A stretch of 64,000 bases of DNA. It comes from Aquila chrysaetos chrysaetos. Lineage: Eukaryota; Chordata; Aves; Accipitriformes; Accipitridae. Location: assembly GCF_900496995.4 (NCBI RefSeq), contig NC_044014.1:7018001-7082000 (forward strand), given 5' to 3'. The notes beneath the pieces were generated by a model, which saw only the letters and a list, made by a program, of their open reading frames with translations, was not told where the DNA came from and did no database searches. The translations under genes were made by a program, and so were the position numbers. Every line of letters begins with the position of its first letter. The first letter of the stretch is position 1. This document shows, in pieces, positions 1 through 15,399 of this stretch.

Positions 1-3000
1 ACTGTACACTTAAAGCCTGAGTCAGGAGGCATAGACAAAAGGTGAATCTTCAGTCTGACCTCTTGGACTTTCTGATGTTACGAACCGGCACAGCTAACCT
101 CGCATATGCTGTCAAAGGCAGTAAGGACCAGGAGTAAGGCCGGTTTAGGGGCTCACGGATGACTTATATTCCACAAAGTCCAAATTATTATATTGACTTA
201 TATTCCAAAAGCAAAAAAACCTTTGCTTAGACAAAAGGTAAACATTGTAAATGAAATATGAATGGGCAGAAATTTATAAAGGCCCTTAGCAGCTTAGCCT
301 ACTTCAGGGTCAAAGCTCATTCATAAATATTTTGGCATTGCAAAGGAAGGAACAAGATACTCATTTACAGCCCAGAGCCCCCTCCTTTCCCGTTTTCCTC
401 CAGCGTAGACAGACTGGGGCAGGTGTGTTAGAACAATATAGTAAATGATCAGCTTTGATATACATAAGACAATGCCGATGCGGTCTTCAGATGATCCACA
501 TACCCCGCTGCAACGTATCGGTTAAGGCTTCTCAGCCTCGATCACAACATTAGTTCATTGCTTCTGCTTGATACTTCAGAAAACAGCATTTGAAAATGCC
601 TACTGAAGTGTTTAATATGAAGCTGGGAAAGAGACAAATGATAGATCATATCCCGAAGTATAAAATCTCATTTTCATTTTCTTACTCCTCCTACACAAAC
701 CCACAAACTTTATAAATCGTAATAGTACCAAGGTTTTTCAAAATCTTCCTACAAAAATGACTCCCTGCCAAAAAGCTGCAGCAGTGAGTTCCCCGGGTTG
801 ACTGCTCTTACGTATTTTTTTTTTTTCAACCATTAAGTATCACTTTGATCTTTTCAGCATATTGGAATATGTTTAGAAGGCTGAAACAACAAGGAGAAAT
901 GTGATGCTAAAGCTTCAGTATGATTTTACGCAGTATTTTCTCTATTCTCTAGTTACCTCTTTTTTAAAAAAAGGGCACATACAAATTTCCAAAATATCCC
1001 AATCAATTAAATTAAGGCATTTCCTCCAGTTCTCCTTTTTTTTCCCTCCCCTTAGGATTTCACATAAATTGCTGGTTGTCTAGATGCCAGGGGAAATCAA
1101 GAATTAAAATACAGAGCCATCCAAAACATCCTCAAGACCGTAGTCTGACACTGTGGTTTCTGTCAGCGACCACACTTTCATCTTATTGGGATGCCCTTGA
1201 AAAAAACTACTGCTGTCGGAAGCAAAACCTGTGCCCAATTCATGGAATACATGAATGCAATATAAACCCTCGCAGGCCAAGAAATTCCACAGACACCACA
1301 CGGATTAGCTGTGATAACATCTTTTCCCATAATATTGAACGGCGACAGAAATAAAAGATGAATGTTTTTAACATTTAAAAATCTGGGGCCAGCCCAGCCC
1401 CTGAAGTAGGGCAGTGTGTGTACCGCTGCACGGGAAGAAGCTGCCCAAAATTTGGCTTGCCTCATAGTGGAAAAATCTACCTCAGGTACGGACATCTTAG
1501 GAGGGCACAGAGCCTTCACAGCAGCACAGCATCATCTCTTCTTGCCCCTCGGCCATTAGAGACCTACGCTTCAGGCACACCTTGGCAGAGCAGCCCTTGG
1601 GCTTCTCTAATTTATTTCTCAGGACGGGACCAACATAGTGCAGATCCAGGGAGGGGAAGCTTTGAATCCACGTTGTACCCATCTCCACATTCTCCTTCTG
1701 CTTTAAAAAGCCCTCAGGCATAGGTGAGATCCTGTTTCTCAAGAACATGACAGATGCAGACAGTGATAGCTGGAGGGACGGGGTGTCAAATGGGTTCCTC
1801 GTTGATTTAAAGAAATCCCGCAAGTAACTTGATTCACCAGGTTACACTTTTCATATTCCAGTTCTCTGGTCTTTGCACTGCAACTCTTGGCAGTGTAGGA
1901 CATTCCTCATAGGGCTTCCTTAGCTTCTCTCCTGACACATTGGTCGGTGCTGTGAGATGTGCTCGCTGCAGAGCGAAGGCCGTGTTTGAACAGCTGCTAC
2001 ACAGAAGATAAAGTTTCAAAGAGCAGAGCTGGCCACCCCACCCTGGTCAGGGGCTAGCAGGTACTGGATCATGAAACTCCTTTCTGTGAATCACACAAAT
2101 TTCTCAGGCCTTCAGAAGCCAGATGTTTCAATTCAGACTCATTCTCTTCTGTTGCTATAAATCAAAGAGTGAAGTGTAGCGCTGTGCAGCCAAGAAATAA
2201 CTGTCTCAGAAAGTGGGAGTTACAGCACTTCAAGATGTACCTGTCTACAGAATCAAATATGCGTGTATTGGGTATTTCCAAGCATTCTCTTAACCCACCT
2301 TGACCGGGACACCCTGAGAAGCGTGACCCTTCAAATACTACCAAGAAGGTGGGACACAACCATTGGGGTGGCCTCCAAAGCACCTCACTGCAGCATGGCT
2401 GTGAGTGTGACGGTCAAGAAGGCAAAGGGAGATAACGTATTTGAGGTGGTGACTTTGCTGGAAAGCACAGCTCAAAGCAAAAGATGGTCTATCAGTTGCT
2501 CCCTGTCCAAGGGCTTGCTTTCCAGAAGGCAGTGCCCCTTCCACAACCTTCGGGCTTGCTTCAGGGGGCAACGCCTGACGGACCAGTGCAGAGGTGTACG
2601 TCTAAAACCCCTCAGCTGTGATACCTTTCCCTAGTCACACAAGTACGCTTCTCATAGCTTGTTTATGTGAAATCCTGCAGGGCAACATAATTGCGCTCCT
2701 GTTAATTTCCTGTTCATCATTTATTAGCGTCTTGCGTCCCGTAGAGAGCTCTTCGTATCCCGTAGGCAGGATGTTGGTCAGTGAAGTGAGGAAGCTTGCA
2801 GGCTGCCATAATCTATCTCTGGCTGAGGCTCTCCTGAATGCCCTGACGCAAACCCAAGGAGGGCTATTTCAAGAACTTGTGTGGTCTTATTTGCTATTGA
2901 ATGTGGAGATGACACTAGGCATCGTATTCATCTCCGGTGCCGCTCTCACCTCGGACGAGTGACAGTCAGGGTGGATTCATCCCCAGCCTGTCCTCATCTG

Positions 3001-3197
3001 GGTGTGGGTACCACACCCAGACAATAGAGAAGCTGAAAGCTCTTTGGGGCTCTTTTCACACTTTATGTTAAGCAGCGGTGTCCCATCCTCTCCCAGAAGC
3101 TCTCTGGGGTTTTCTATACTCTGTTGATCTCTTCACACCACATTCAGCTGGGCCGGAGCAGCTCACTGCAGCCAGATGCAAGGGAGACTTCCCACAG

Positions 3198-3221
3198 CTT
3201 CACCTCCAAGAGGAGGTGAAG
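3198..3221. repeat. Perfect 10-bp inverted repeat with 4-base loop
   Basis: CTTCACCTCC at 3198-3207 and its exact complement GGAGGTGAAG at 3212-3221 are separated by AAGA. It is too short for a microRNA hairpin and no function is claimed. Confidence 0.7.
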
Positions 3222-6200
3222 AATTTATGACAGCTCCCCCCTGAGCCCAGATAAACCAGGAGGGAGAAGCGACTTGCACAGCCGCTGCTGGATGGCAGCA
3301 AGTTCAAACAGACACGTGATGGGCCACAGCCACAAAAGACTGGGAAGGAGAGCCGGGTTTCTAGCCCCAGGTGTGAGCTCTTTCCCCAGAAAACAGATTT
3401 CACGCTCCTCAGCGGTTTTTTGGCAGACTGCGCCGAGGCCCGCTGGCGAGAACAGCAAGGTGCCTGGTCAGGAGCTGGCTCCAGGCCTGTCCCCGGCCAG
3501 GCGTGCCAAGTCGGATCCAACTGCTCGTCTCAGACAGTTCCTCGGCCACGGTACGGCCTCGGCTCTTCCTCCACACGTATGCAGCAAACGTACATCGTTC
3601 CATGGAAAGATGTGTCTTCAGACCTCCCAGGCTGCGACAGATTTGGCGAGAGGTGGTTTTCAAATACGGGACTCAAAAAACCAGTAAAGTCTCAGGTCTG
3701 AAATGGCAGGCGGGATGAATGCAGGTGGACCTTCCTTGGGGAGGTTTCAGGCTGATTATGAAGAAGTGGAACCCGTGGAGCGAAGAAGGACCAGCTCAAC
3801 CTGCTAAAATTGCCCAGGGATTTGTCTCTTCAGGCAGGACAATGAGGTTACCCCGCAGAGGTTACAGGGGTTGTTTTGAAAGGAAATGCTGTTGGTATAC
3901 AAAGGATCCCAGACACGAGACTGGAGACGACAGGCCGTTCGGCTGTTCCTCAACAGTCGTCTTGGGGAAGGGACACCACTTCTGCCGATTTGGCAAGTCT
4001 AAGGAACAGAGCGGTGCTTCCACGTGAAAAGTTCAAGTGTGACAAGCTGCACCTAGTGCCCCAGCTCCCTCCAGGTCTGTTTTCATCCCTGGGCCTGAAG
4101 GGGAAAACGGGTGCTTTGTGCTGTGTTGAACCAGCTCAACCTCTGCTGGCAGAGTCAGCACTTCAAGGAGATCGTTTGGCTGCTGGTCCCCCATTTAGCC
4201 GTACGGCAGCAGGAACAGGTCCCAGACGAAGGAAACGTTTTTCCTACGGTGCTGCCTTCAACACCTGCTGAGATTTCAGCATCACGTTCCTGAACCGAAG
4301 GCACACGCCTTAGGAGAGCCCCCGCACCATAACGAATACGCAGTCACAGGGAAAGGGCAACAAGCACTTCATACGCCGTGACTTGCGTAGTACAGTCACC
4401 GTGTGTGGTGACTTTGGCACTTCGAAGTTTAAATCTCGGTGACAAGGAGGGGATGCGGGCTCTCTGCCTACGGAGGCACTTTGGAAATGTTGCCCAAAGC
4501 CTCAAAGATTATTCTTAAGAGGATTGGATGAGTCAGGGCCACCAGTGCTGACACACAACATCTTCACCAGTATAAAGCCAGTTCAGACTGGCAGACCATC
4601 GTTTTAACGCAGAGAGCCTCCTGCTATTGTCTCAGTGTCATTTAGAAAACCGAGGTGCTAACTTCAGCACTCATAAAAGCCTTATTCAATGACCAAAGGT
4701 GTTATTTTGAAATAAACGGGAGACATCATGAAGATGCTACATAGAAAACACCCGAAACAGGCTTTAAGAATAGGATTACCTATTGAAACAGGCTAGGTGG
4801 TATTTGTGGTGCTCCTGGTGTGTCACTCTTGGCCCTGCTCTGGTCTCGCCAGGACCACTGCTACCCTTGATGAGCCCACTCATGCAGTAGAAAGGGGATG
4901 GGGGTTTTATCATTAAACTTCTAGTTAAGATTTACACAGAATGACTGAAATAAAGAGAAAATTCACACTCACCAACTGATAAAGCACTCAATAAACTGTG
5001 ATGTGCCAGTGGTAGGAATTAAGAGTGGCTGAAGAGAAAGAAAACATCTAAAAGGCAGGGAACAGCACTAGGGGAAGGAGACAGATCCTCTACAAAGACA
5101 GCGGCAGGCAAATTAGAGAAAGAACACAGAGGCGGATGTTAGAAAAATATAATGTTCCTGTGGGTGTATCACTTATCAGCCATTCTTGCACATAAAACAC
5201 ATTTTTTCAACATTTAGAAAAGAAAAAGAATGACTGATCTGTAATTAACAGAAATAAAGGCCTGGCCCAGATCCTAGGCTAGAATCACATTGTTGCAAAA
5301 GTGAATTTTGCTGAAATATCCGCATTAGACGGGGCAGGGCTGCTGCAGGAAGAGGGCAAATCCACAATAATTGGACCAGTCTGCCCACTAAGAGCCACCC
5401 AGCTGGGGACCCCATTTAATAAGCCATTTAAATCCTATTTAACAAGCCATTTAACAACAATATGACCCCACTGAAGGGAAATCCTGGGGGAACAATTTTG
5501 CATATTTGATACGGGCACCTTTTGCATATCCTGCTGCCAATGTTTCCCTCTACGTCCTCCTTCCTGGGGCTCGCTACGGAAAGAAATCCCACAGCATAGC
5601 CACAGACACGGTTTGGAGTTTAAACGGGAATTGCCTTGACAGTCTCCCTTGTCCTCCTCTCTCACTGGCACGAACCCACACTCCATAGGAAGAAGATATC
5701 TAACTTTATAGTTCCTCTGTCTCTCTCAGCAGCCTGCAGCCTCACAGGCCTATTTGTTTTGACGGTCATCAGCTTATGTCAAGCCAAGTCTTTCCTACCA
5801 TTAATCTGCCCCCGAATCTGCTGATTCTGAATGACAAACTGCGACTCTAAGCACTCATGGCTCTAGATGACACCGTCGTCAGAGCAGCACCCTGTCAACA
5901 GCACGTCTTTAATTACCGTGCCAACTTTACCTCTACTACATGGTCTTCTACCTCCTCCTCCTGTCTCAGCCTCCTCTTTTCATCCCCAAACAGTGTCAGC
6001 CGATGGAAAGCCAGGAACGCGGGCAAAGCTACCACCCCCTTATAGTGGGTTGATTCTTCAAAGCGACTAGAACAACAAAAGGTAGCAATTTATCAAGAAA
6101 ATATTAGCTGTCAAGAAAAGCAAACGCAAATCATTTCTCTGCTGACTGTTCTTTTCAGGACTGCTGTGCAATTGTCTTGTTGATTCCCGCAGCTGGATGC

Positions 6201-9200
6201 TGAGCTTTCTCCTTGGCATATGTAATTGAAAGTGACGCTAGAACAACTTGAGTAAATTGAAATTGATTTCATCAACTGTGTATGTGTGTGTCAATGACAC
6301 ATGTGTCCTTTTTTCCTCCCCTCCCATTGTCCACTAGCATGTTCGCCAGCCCAGCAGCTGTTGACATTTTGTTTGATGGCACATTTTCCCACTGGGAAAT
6401 GATGCTCCCGTTAAACCCAAGTGTTCCATGAGAAGGTACACAATTTGTCAATATTTTCACTAAAAATGATCAAAACAATTCAGACTTGACTGGTCTGGAA
6501 TACTGCAATTTGATAAGGTCAAGATGCATCATCTTAGCCCCATCATTTAGGTTTCTACATTATTATAAAGTCATATAACTGAACGCCAGCTGATACAGGT
6601 GGAAAACTAAATCTCTCAGTCTCATCAAAGTATTTCACTGAAATACTAACCAAGGACAAAATGTGAGAGAGGAGAAACTTTTTCTAAAAAGAAATTGCAC
6701 AATTTGTGTCCATGGGAAATTTCACAGCTTTCAGTATTTGTTCTAACTGGAATTTCATTTGCTTCAATACTGCCCATGGAATAGGATTTCCATGTCCCAA
6801 CCAGATCACAGCAGCCTGCAGTCCCAAGCATGGGATTACTAGACAGGGACATTTGCAAAATGGATTGCTGAAGAAACTTTTCTCTTGTTGCCCTCACACA
6901 TAGACACAAATCTTCATTGCTTCAAGGCAAAAGAAGAATGGATGGACTCTGTCAGTGGTTCTGGGCTTTGCTGCAACCAACTTGCCTGGTGCCTCGCTGC
7001 TCTCATCCTTCTTTTGCCTCCTCATCCATCTCCTCCTCCATCCTTCCCTTTCCTGTCCTAGAAGCCACAGTCTCTACTTGATTGTTTTGCTCTTTCCCAG
7101 TTCAGAAGTGGGCTGGGGGTCTTGCAACAGGGTTTGCGGTTGCGCCGTCTTTGTCTTAACGCACGCAAGGAGAAGTATGTCGCGCAGCCACGTGCTTGGC
7201 TAGCCATGCCTCAGGCTCAATGAGAGCCATGCATTTAACTGCACCCTTCTTTCATCAGCTTTCACTTCTAATTTCACCTTTCTACATCCATTTTGGAAAT
7301 TCTCTACATCTTCAGAGGACACTCTCTGACCCCCCCAGAAGATATTTGCACTTTCTCTAACAGTTTTTGCAAAAGTTTAAAGAATTTTCATTTAAAATAG
7401 ATTTATAGCACCTACCTCCTGCTCCATTAACCCTTAGTGCCTCCCTTTTTTTCACCGTGTTTTGTGAGTGCACGCGTTGGTCTGGGCAAATGAAAGCAAA
7501 GCATCTCTGTACCTGGGGGCTTCTCATATGGCAGTGTCAAGAGTCTAACTACCTAGGAGGGTCCTTCAAGAAATTTGTCTCTTACGAAAATTTTTCTTAC
7601 AACTGATGTTTTAACATGTAATAGCTGTATTTAAAACAACAAGTAAACAAAACACCAATTGTTTTGGTGCACCTGAGCAAACAATTGAAGTTTAACCTAG
7701 ACCAAAAATTTTTAATTATGGTGTTAAAAAAGGCATTATCAACTAAATACAGCAACTAGAGAAATTACAGCGCATGAATATGCAAATTACCTGACAAAAC
7801 CTTTCTGTAAATGCTTCAGTAATTTTCAGAGATAAACCTCGAACAAGCTGCCTCTTTCATTTGCAGTTTTATTTGTTGATACATCTCCAGTGCTCTCTAC
7901 CTTATTTTTAGGAAATATTTTTAATGCAGTCATCAATTTAAAAGCTCTTCTTGTAGATGAAATGCATTAAATGTACCTGAGGTTCTCCTCCTGCATTAAA
8001 GGGCATTTTGAAGCCTGAAGTACAAGAATCTTTATTTCCTTTTAACGTTCAATATAGTAAGTGAAGACGAGTCACTTCAGTCCTCAACATCTGGCAGTCC
8101 ACAATGTAGGAGAAGTCATAAAACCAAATAAAATCAAACATCGAAATTTTATGGCCATCTAGGACAAAACTTGGGCAGATAAAGACCTCAGGGAATTTTA
8201 AGAAGCTGCGCTGACGTTGCCCCACAGACTACAGCGGCAGCTTCACCTTTCTGCTCAACTGAAAGAGTGGGAGGAACTGAAGATGAGGATATCCAGTGTC
8301 ACACGTCTGCTCAAACCCTTTGCTAAGGCACTTCGGATTGCCCTGAAGATGAGCCTCAGGCTGCTCTCGGCAAGGAGGGGTGCTTTGAAGATGTCAGATG
8401 ACTGTGTACTGAAGTCAACGGGAACCTTTCAGTTGCTTTGAAAGGAGACTGGTTCCTACCTGACCTGCTCGCCCTGAGAGTCCCAGCACTGTGGTCAAGT
8501 GCCGTACGTCCTATTCTGCTATCTAAGAGGATGCAGATAGTCTCCCCAAGATCAAATGTATGAGATGGCATCTCCCCTCCCTCACCCATGACTATAATCA
8601 TCTCTGCTGTTGACACAAGATTCATTAGAGAAGGAATTAGAAAAATGTGACCAACTCACATGTGTTCCGAAGAGAGCTTGCTTTGCAATCGCTCATCTTC
8701 ATTTAAGAAGGTACTGAGCCGATCCCCACCTGCCCGCAGCATGGAAACCCGGTGCTGCTGAAGGAGAACCACTTCTTGCCTCCCAGCCCGAGCCGCTTTC
8801 TTTTTAGCTGCAGGAGCCTTGGTGGGGAAGTGAGAACAGCCAGGGTCTGACTCACGGCAAGAGCCGTGGAGAGCGAGCGTGCATCTGATCTTGATTTCAC
8901 AACACGCCTATTTTTGATGGCCGTGCGTGCTTCCACAGCATCGGCAGAGCTCCCTCACCTCCTGTGTCCCACCTGCCCTTTTAACAGACTAGCCCTTGGG
9001 CTGGGCTTCGCTATGCGGGGAATATTTAATCCACCTGGTATGAAAATACAAGCGGATTGCCTAGCTCTCGCCTACTAGCGGACTACCCTGGTTTTTCTTC
9101 TGATCACCATAAGCAAGAAAACTTTAACATATCACCTAGATCTCCCTTGGGGAAAAGGAGCTTTAGCAGAGTTAGTTTGCCTTAGCACAGGGACTTCCCT

Positions 9201-9531
9201 AACGCGGTCCCAGGGCCTCCTTGGAAGCCGCTCAAGAGTCTTTTGTTTTCACGCTTCCTCCACTGCACCCCGAACAGCCGTCACATACGTAATCCCAGCC
9301 TGAGACCCAACATGAGTATTCACATCCAAGGGTCCCAAGGGCAGCCAAGGCCAGGCTGAAGGGCGTGTGAATTATTTAGGTGGGATGTGTGTGATACTAG
9401 ACTGGGGACCTTTATCGTCTCTGGGCTGTAAGCCTACAGCCCGAGCCTTAAATTGCAAGGTCATGTCACATGATGATTGATTATTCTGTTACACTCAAAG
9501 TCTTGTTTTATCAGTAAAGAGGAAGCGCACC

Positions 9532-9571
9532 ATATATATAAATGAATGTATATATATTCATATATATATAC
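9532..9571. repeat. (AT)n-rich inverted repeat
   Basis: Alternating TA runs flank GAATG and ATTC and can fold back on each other. It is a simple AT microsatellite within GRK5 intron 1. Confidence 0.8.
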
Positions 9572-12500
9572 AAAAGGCCAAGTATTTATTGTTAGAATAA
9601 CTGAAGTCTTAAGACCCTCATCAGTATTAGCCCAGATCTATTTTTTATTTTATTTACAGAGAAAGAATTAATATTAGCATGGTGAGAACTGTTATACACA
9701 CACACTTAGTTTCTACCCTGTTTCCTGGTGCTATCCTCTCCCTTTCCCAGTCTCTCTGAGTCCCAAAGCCAGAGGTTTCATTCTGGCATTTGGGGGTGAG
9801 GGGATGTTCCAGTGAATCCCCACCACCTACAGTCCTCCCCAGCAGGAATATGATATTCATGTTGATGTTTTTTTCTTCCTCACACTGGGATCCACTTGGG
9901 GTCATTTTTGTATGTTTGCTAACATGCTTTTACACCTTCACTCTTTCTTCATTGGTCTGCAGCTCTACATTACATGTGCATTTACTATATATGATGGCTT
10001 TTATGTGTGCTAGATACCATTTCTTTGTTACCCCTAAACCCAGTTTTGTCCAGCTCCAGGTCTGCCTTTCTTTAACTGACCATAGGTGAGTTGTTAATGG
10101 CTGCGGGGTCTCCAGTGCCACCTCTGTGCCCTGCCGCTTATCATCCCCTGCCCGTACTCCTCTACAACACATCCTCTGTCTCCGCTTCCCAAGGCTCCTG
10201 TTATCGTACCAGGCCTGTATTTCTCTATACTATGTCATTATGGCAGTGTCATAAAACCACGGTGGTATCATACAAAGATAAACAAAAGTAAAACAGATTA
10301 GCCATAGACATGTGGCCCATTAGAAAAATTGCTGTTAAAACTAAAATAAGTAGAAGAAAGCTGCGGGCAGGTCAAGAAAACTTCAAACGGAGCAAGCCTG
10401 GCAAGCCTTCGTCCTGAGCCCTTGCAAACTCAGTGCAGAGGATGTGCATTTATTAGGCCACGTCAAGGCATTAGAGGGAACCAGAAGAGGTTCTGCATAA
10501 TATGAGGAGCCACAGGAACTGTAAGAACATAGAAAAGGGACAAAACCCAAGGACTTCAAAATGCAATTGAAATCCCTCTACCTAGGGACTGCTCTTCTGC
10601 AAGCAGGTATCAGGTACTAGCCGCAGTTATAATGTATTTCATTTCACGAACCATATTTTTGCACAGAGATTTTCCACCATTTCCTCCAGCATTCCCTCTC
10701 ACGGAGTCCACCTCACCCCATCGCCTCCAACAAATGCATCAGTAAAAGCATCAGTGCAGCCAGAAAATATCACCAACAACCCCCACAAACCTACAGCTTT
10801 GTCAAAGAGCTGCTGGGTTACGCTGTTGTGGAGCTGAGGCACATAGGAAAGGATCCCAGGTAAATTACCCTGATTTCTGGAAACCTGTGTCTTCCTTAGG
10901 TGTATTTCTACATGCAACTATTGTGCATATCAGAAGCTTCAAACATGTTTGTTCAAGCTGCTGTTTTACAGCTTGACCACAGCCTCACTCTTTACAAGAG
11001 GAAGCAAAGCTTCAGAAGGTGGCAATTAGCTCTGTAGCCCCAAGACACACGTGGCTTTGGTAATTTTGTAGAAGCTCTCCATGATCTGGAAATGCCTGCA
11101 GCCTGTACTGGGGGGATGCAGTTCCAGCCCCCGTTTGGTGGGTAGGGAGGGAAAGGAAGAAACTCTGGTCTAAAACAAGAATGGTAAGGAACGCTTTGGG
11201 ATTTGAAAAGAAGAGAGGACAACGTCTCACCTTGCCCTGCTATGGTTTCAAGCCATTGGATGATGAGGACATTAGAAAATTTAAAAACAAACAAAAAAAA
11301 ATGGAAAAAGGCAATATTTACAATGCACCTGTTCCTCCTCTATGCAAACAAAGCACGCACATATGCACATAATGCACAGACATATGGGTGCTTGAACAGA
11401 TACTATCCCTCTCCTCTACCTGTTATTTTTTTTATTGCCTCAGACCGCAAACTATTTGGTCATAAACAGTTTATTCCTATGTTTTTCCACAGCAGCAGGA
11501 TGGCAGGGCTCCAGTTTTGTTTAGGTCTTGGACTGACAGCTATGATGAACACACTACACAAAATAAAAACCTGCATCATTTAGTAACGTGGCACTTACGT
11601 AGACACACATGTGAGATCCAGAGGAGACGCAGGCAGAGCCTGTGATACTCGTATCACCGGAAAACGAGAATATCCTGACTATGTGCAGTTTCTCAAGAAA
11701 AGAATGTGTGTGTAATTGTCATGCTGCCCGGTAAACTTATTTGTTCATTTTCTACCTCTGAAGTAGGATGTGCATTTCCCACCTCACAGAGATGGAAAAA
11801 ACCCCCAGTGACTTTCTTTTCCGGCTCTGACTGCCAGGTGACTGTCAGATCAAGGGATTAAGATACATTTTCCTCAAGATCCAGCCAATCTCATCTGGCT
11901 TTGCACACAGTTATTTGTAATTACTTTTCTTTCCCTTAAAGACAACATAGCTTTCCCCTAGAATTAGAGTCAGTTATACATCTTAACGCAGAAAGCAAAT
12001 GTTTGTTAACGTAAAGTTCATTCTGCTCTTAAAAATAATTTTCAGCACTGAAGGGAGAACAAAGGACTTCATATCAGAGCGATAACATAACAGAAAAGGA
12101 CTACAGTGCTGAGGCAAAGGTCCTGAGCAACAAATAGAACACCAGAGTTGATTTTTTACATTCCATTTCAATGTTTAGCATTTTAAGGCAGCACTTGGTA
12201 CACGTCTTGAGAGGTATGCTAAACTTAGGAGGACTTAAAGATCTGGCTGTAAGTGGCACTGGCATGAAGGAGAATATCCCGAGCACTCCCTGTCTCCCGG
12301 GGAAGAGAAATGACTTTTCAGCCATCTTTCCAGTAAAGCCGTCCCAGCCTGGCCCACGCACGTGACTTTCTATCAGTGCAATGAGTATGTGGCGGCTGAA
12401 ATGCAGAGACATTGATGGGTAATTTTATGAGTGCTTCTGCCAATAGATGCTTCTACGACGCATTTGATGGAGGGAGTGCTGAGCAATGCCGACCATCTGC

Positions 12501-13554
12501 AACACTCCGTCAATTTACTGGGATGAAAAAGCACTCAGGACCTCTCAGGATGTGTCCTCACAGACAAAGAGTGAAATGCCCTTTTCAGCTTGCTGGGAAG
12601 AAAAATAATAAAAGGCAAAAGCAATCTCCCCAACAGGGTAAGGTTCAGAGAATGGCTGTAAGACTGTGCAGTTAAAAGTCGTAATTAGCAGACAAGTCCT
12701 TGGCATCCACAAGCTCTGACTCCCTCTGATTGGAGACAGTGTTGTCACTTACTCGTGACTCATTTCCTAATAGGGAAAAATAAATAACACCGGAATCCCC
12801 AAATATCTATTTTCAGCCTTCTGATTAAACTGAGGATGTGGAAGAAGAAACGTCTCCTCTCTCGAAAGATGACAACAAAGGAATGAAATGCTCAAATATC
12901 TAATACGGATCAGTTCTTCCAAAAAAAAATTGAAAGCTCAATATTAAACAGGTCCAGCTGGCCCTGTCCCAAGCAGTGGGGATCTGCTATGCTCCAGAAC
13001 AGCCTGAAGATCTATTTCTGCAAGCAGAAGATTTTTTTTTTTATAGCTTTCCTAAAATCCTAAAACACTCCTGGATGGAAGGACAATGTGAGCGCTACTG
13101 ATATTACTGTGCTTGCGGGGATGGAGAGGGGAAGCGTCAGCAGAAATTGGGGGTCTCTGCATGCCCAGACTCAAGGGCAAAGCGATGCACCAGCCTGTAG
13201 AAGATGTGTCCACCCCGGTGACTGCACTGTGGTTCCTTCGTAGAGCAACAGATAACACCACATCAGCCGACTAACACTGATGCAGGAAACGGCAGGTCTC
13301 TCCCTACATATACGCACTCCAGTTTGGGGGAGGAGGGGTGTTGGGAGGAGGCAGGGTGAGTTTCCTGATGTACATAGGCTTAGCAAATTAAGATTATTCA
13401 AGCAAAATTTGGATTCCGATTTCGAACGCCGGATCTCAGCGCTGACCTAAATGAAAGGCATCCAAGCCTTTAAATTCACCTATTGCTGGATACAACATTG
13501 CCTTCAGGTCTTTTAAAAAAGGCTCTACCACAAAGCAGGGAAATGGAAAACACT

Positions 13555-13572
13555 AAAAAAAAAAAAAAAAAA
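13555..13572. repeat. A18 homopolymer
   Basis: Uninterrupted A run followed by AATAATAAAA, in intron 1 of GRK5. Confidence 0.85.
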
Positions 13573-14023
13573 TAATAAAAAGTCTGCAGATGTTCTAAAT
13601 TACTCATTACCGACACATATAACCCTCCCCACTCAATCTGCGGGCACCATAATTTTCGTCCTCCTTCTCCCCCTCGGGTTATATAATGCTTCGCGTATTT
13701 ACTTTCATTGAAGTCTGGTAGCAATAGAATTAACCCTGGGCCAGACGACCTTTACGTAATGTGGGGCTGGTGGTGGCCAAGCCGCTTGCACCTAGCAGCT
13801 TAACTGCAGGCAGAACCACACTCTATCCGGTCCCTCGCAGCCACGCGCTTGAGCACAGGGCTGCTGGGTGCTCGCACAAAGGCGTTGCCGCTAAACAACG
13901 CTTTTCTCTCCTCCGCCCTCGCATTCTCGCTTTCCAGCGGTAACACAGAAGAAAGCACAAATAAGCGTTTAATACTGTCAGTTCAGCCTCACTCTGCAGA
14001 ACTTGAATATCTTCCTCCCACTC

Positions 14024-14048
14024 TTTTTTTTTTTTTTTTTTTTTTTTT
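14024..14048. repeat. T25 homopolymer
   Basis: Uninterrupted T run in intron 1 of GRK5. No retroelement body is recognised next to it. Confidence 0.85.
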
Positions 14049-15399
14049 CCAATAATACTGAAATGTCCCTACCAGCCAGAGCTGGAAGGGTGAATTCATG
14101 AAGCGCTACCAAGCCCTCACCCAGCGCAGCAAGGGAAGCCTGGTGAGTAGCTCACAAAAAGGAGCTGGGCATTTTGTTTCCAGTCTGGAGAAAGAATATG
14201 AGCCTGGATTGCGAGGCAGCTTGGTGTAAGGGAACTCTGGCTACAGAGACCTGGGCAGAGACAAACAACGGGGTGCACTCGGTTTTTATAATGTACAAAT
14301 GCATAAAAGCACTCCTGTAGGTACAGCCTGAATCCCACCGGCAACGGCAGCCACAGAATAAACATGACAACTAGGACCTGACATTACGCACAAGCGAATA
14401 TTTCTAATGTTATAAAGCAGTATCAGAGAGCAGCCGGACTGAGCTCAATCAGCACATACCACAAAGTACATACACACACCGTGCACTCACAGGGTACAGC
14501 ACAGCCTGCACCTAAAATACGGGCCATTCAGCTGAAAGGTTTTCGAGGGGCTGCAGATAATGAGAGAAAGGAGTTTAATGTGGCAGATGCTAGTTTGGGT
14601 CCCTGAACAGCTGTAAGTGTCAAGACACCCGCTCGGATGCCGGCGGAGATCGCGGGTATGGGAGCACAGCCTCCTGTGAAGGCTCAGGAAAGGTCCCTGG
14701 GAAAGCATCCCAGGACCATCGATGGGGAACGCAGAGCAGCAGAGGCACTGGTCACTGGAAAGCTGAGCTGGCAGGAAGGGGATTTCTGCAAGCAAAGGTG
14801 AGTCAACAGCTCAGGGCTTTAAAATGCCAAGCTCTCCGTTACAGAAGTGGCAAGGAGGAAGGATTTATTGCAGCTGGCATTTCTAGAGGAAAATAATTTA
14901 CCTTAGCCTTTTAGTGTTAAGCAATGCATACAGAGCTTGCTAAAAAAACCACCCCAAAATGACGTGAAATATCATGCTGTTATCTTTAGGAGAAGATTAG
15001 CTGACTGAGCCTTTGCTGTTTTGTTCAGACCGTAAGGTCTGGATGATGCATTAGGAAGCACGCTTTTGAAATCATATTTTCCTCAGGCACGACACGTAAA
15101 GGTACGTCTAGAATGTATGCCTATGGATGCCTACCACCTCACATTATCAACACAATGTACCAAACTCCGTTTTTTTCCTTATTTTTACCTTTTTTTTTGT
15201 TCCAGTGGTGATAACGTCAAGGAACTGGTTCAGCATTACAAGAAGCACTAACCACGGTCTCTCTGAGCTGATCCTACTTCCTCCTGACAGGCCTCTAAAG
15301 CTAATACAGATATGAACCTCACCGAAATAAAGAACACGGAGAGCATCCTAAGCCCAAAATTGAGCTATGGATCCCCTCCAGGCTCAGGAATGTTTTGCG

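Larger units (their letters stand above)
1..15290. other. Intronic sequence with no recognisable gene
   Basis: Apart from the simple repeats and hairpin listed, I see only AT-rich intron. The longest ORFs (for example 3274-3687 and 3876-4271, plus) are overlapped by open frames on either strand and carry no motif. A short tandem of AAGCCATTTAA occurs around 5420-5455. Confidence 0.6.
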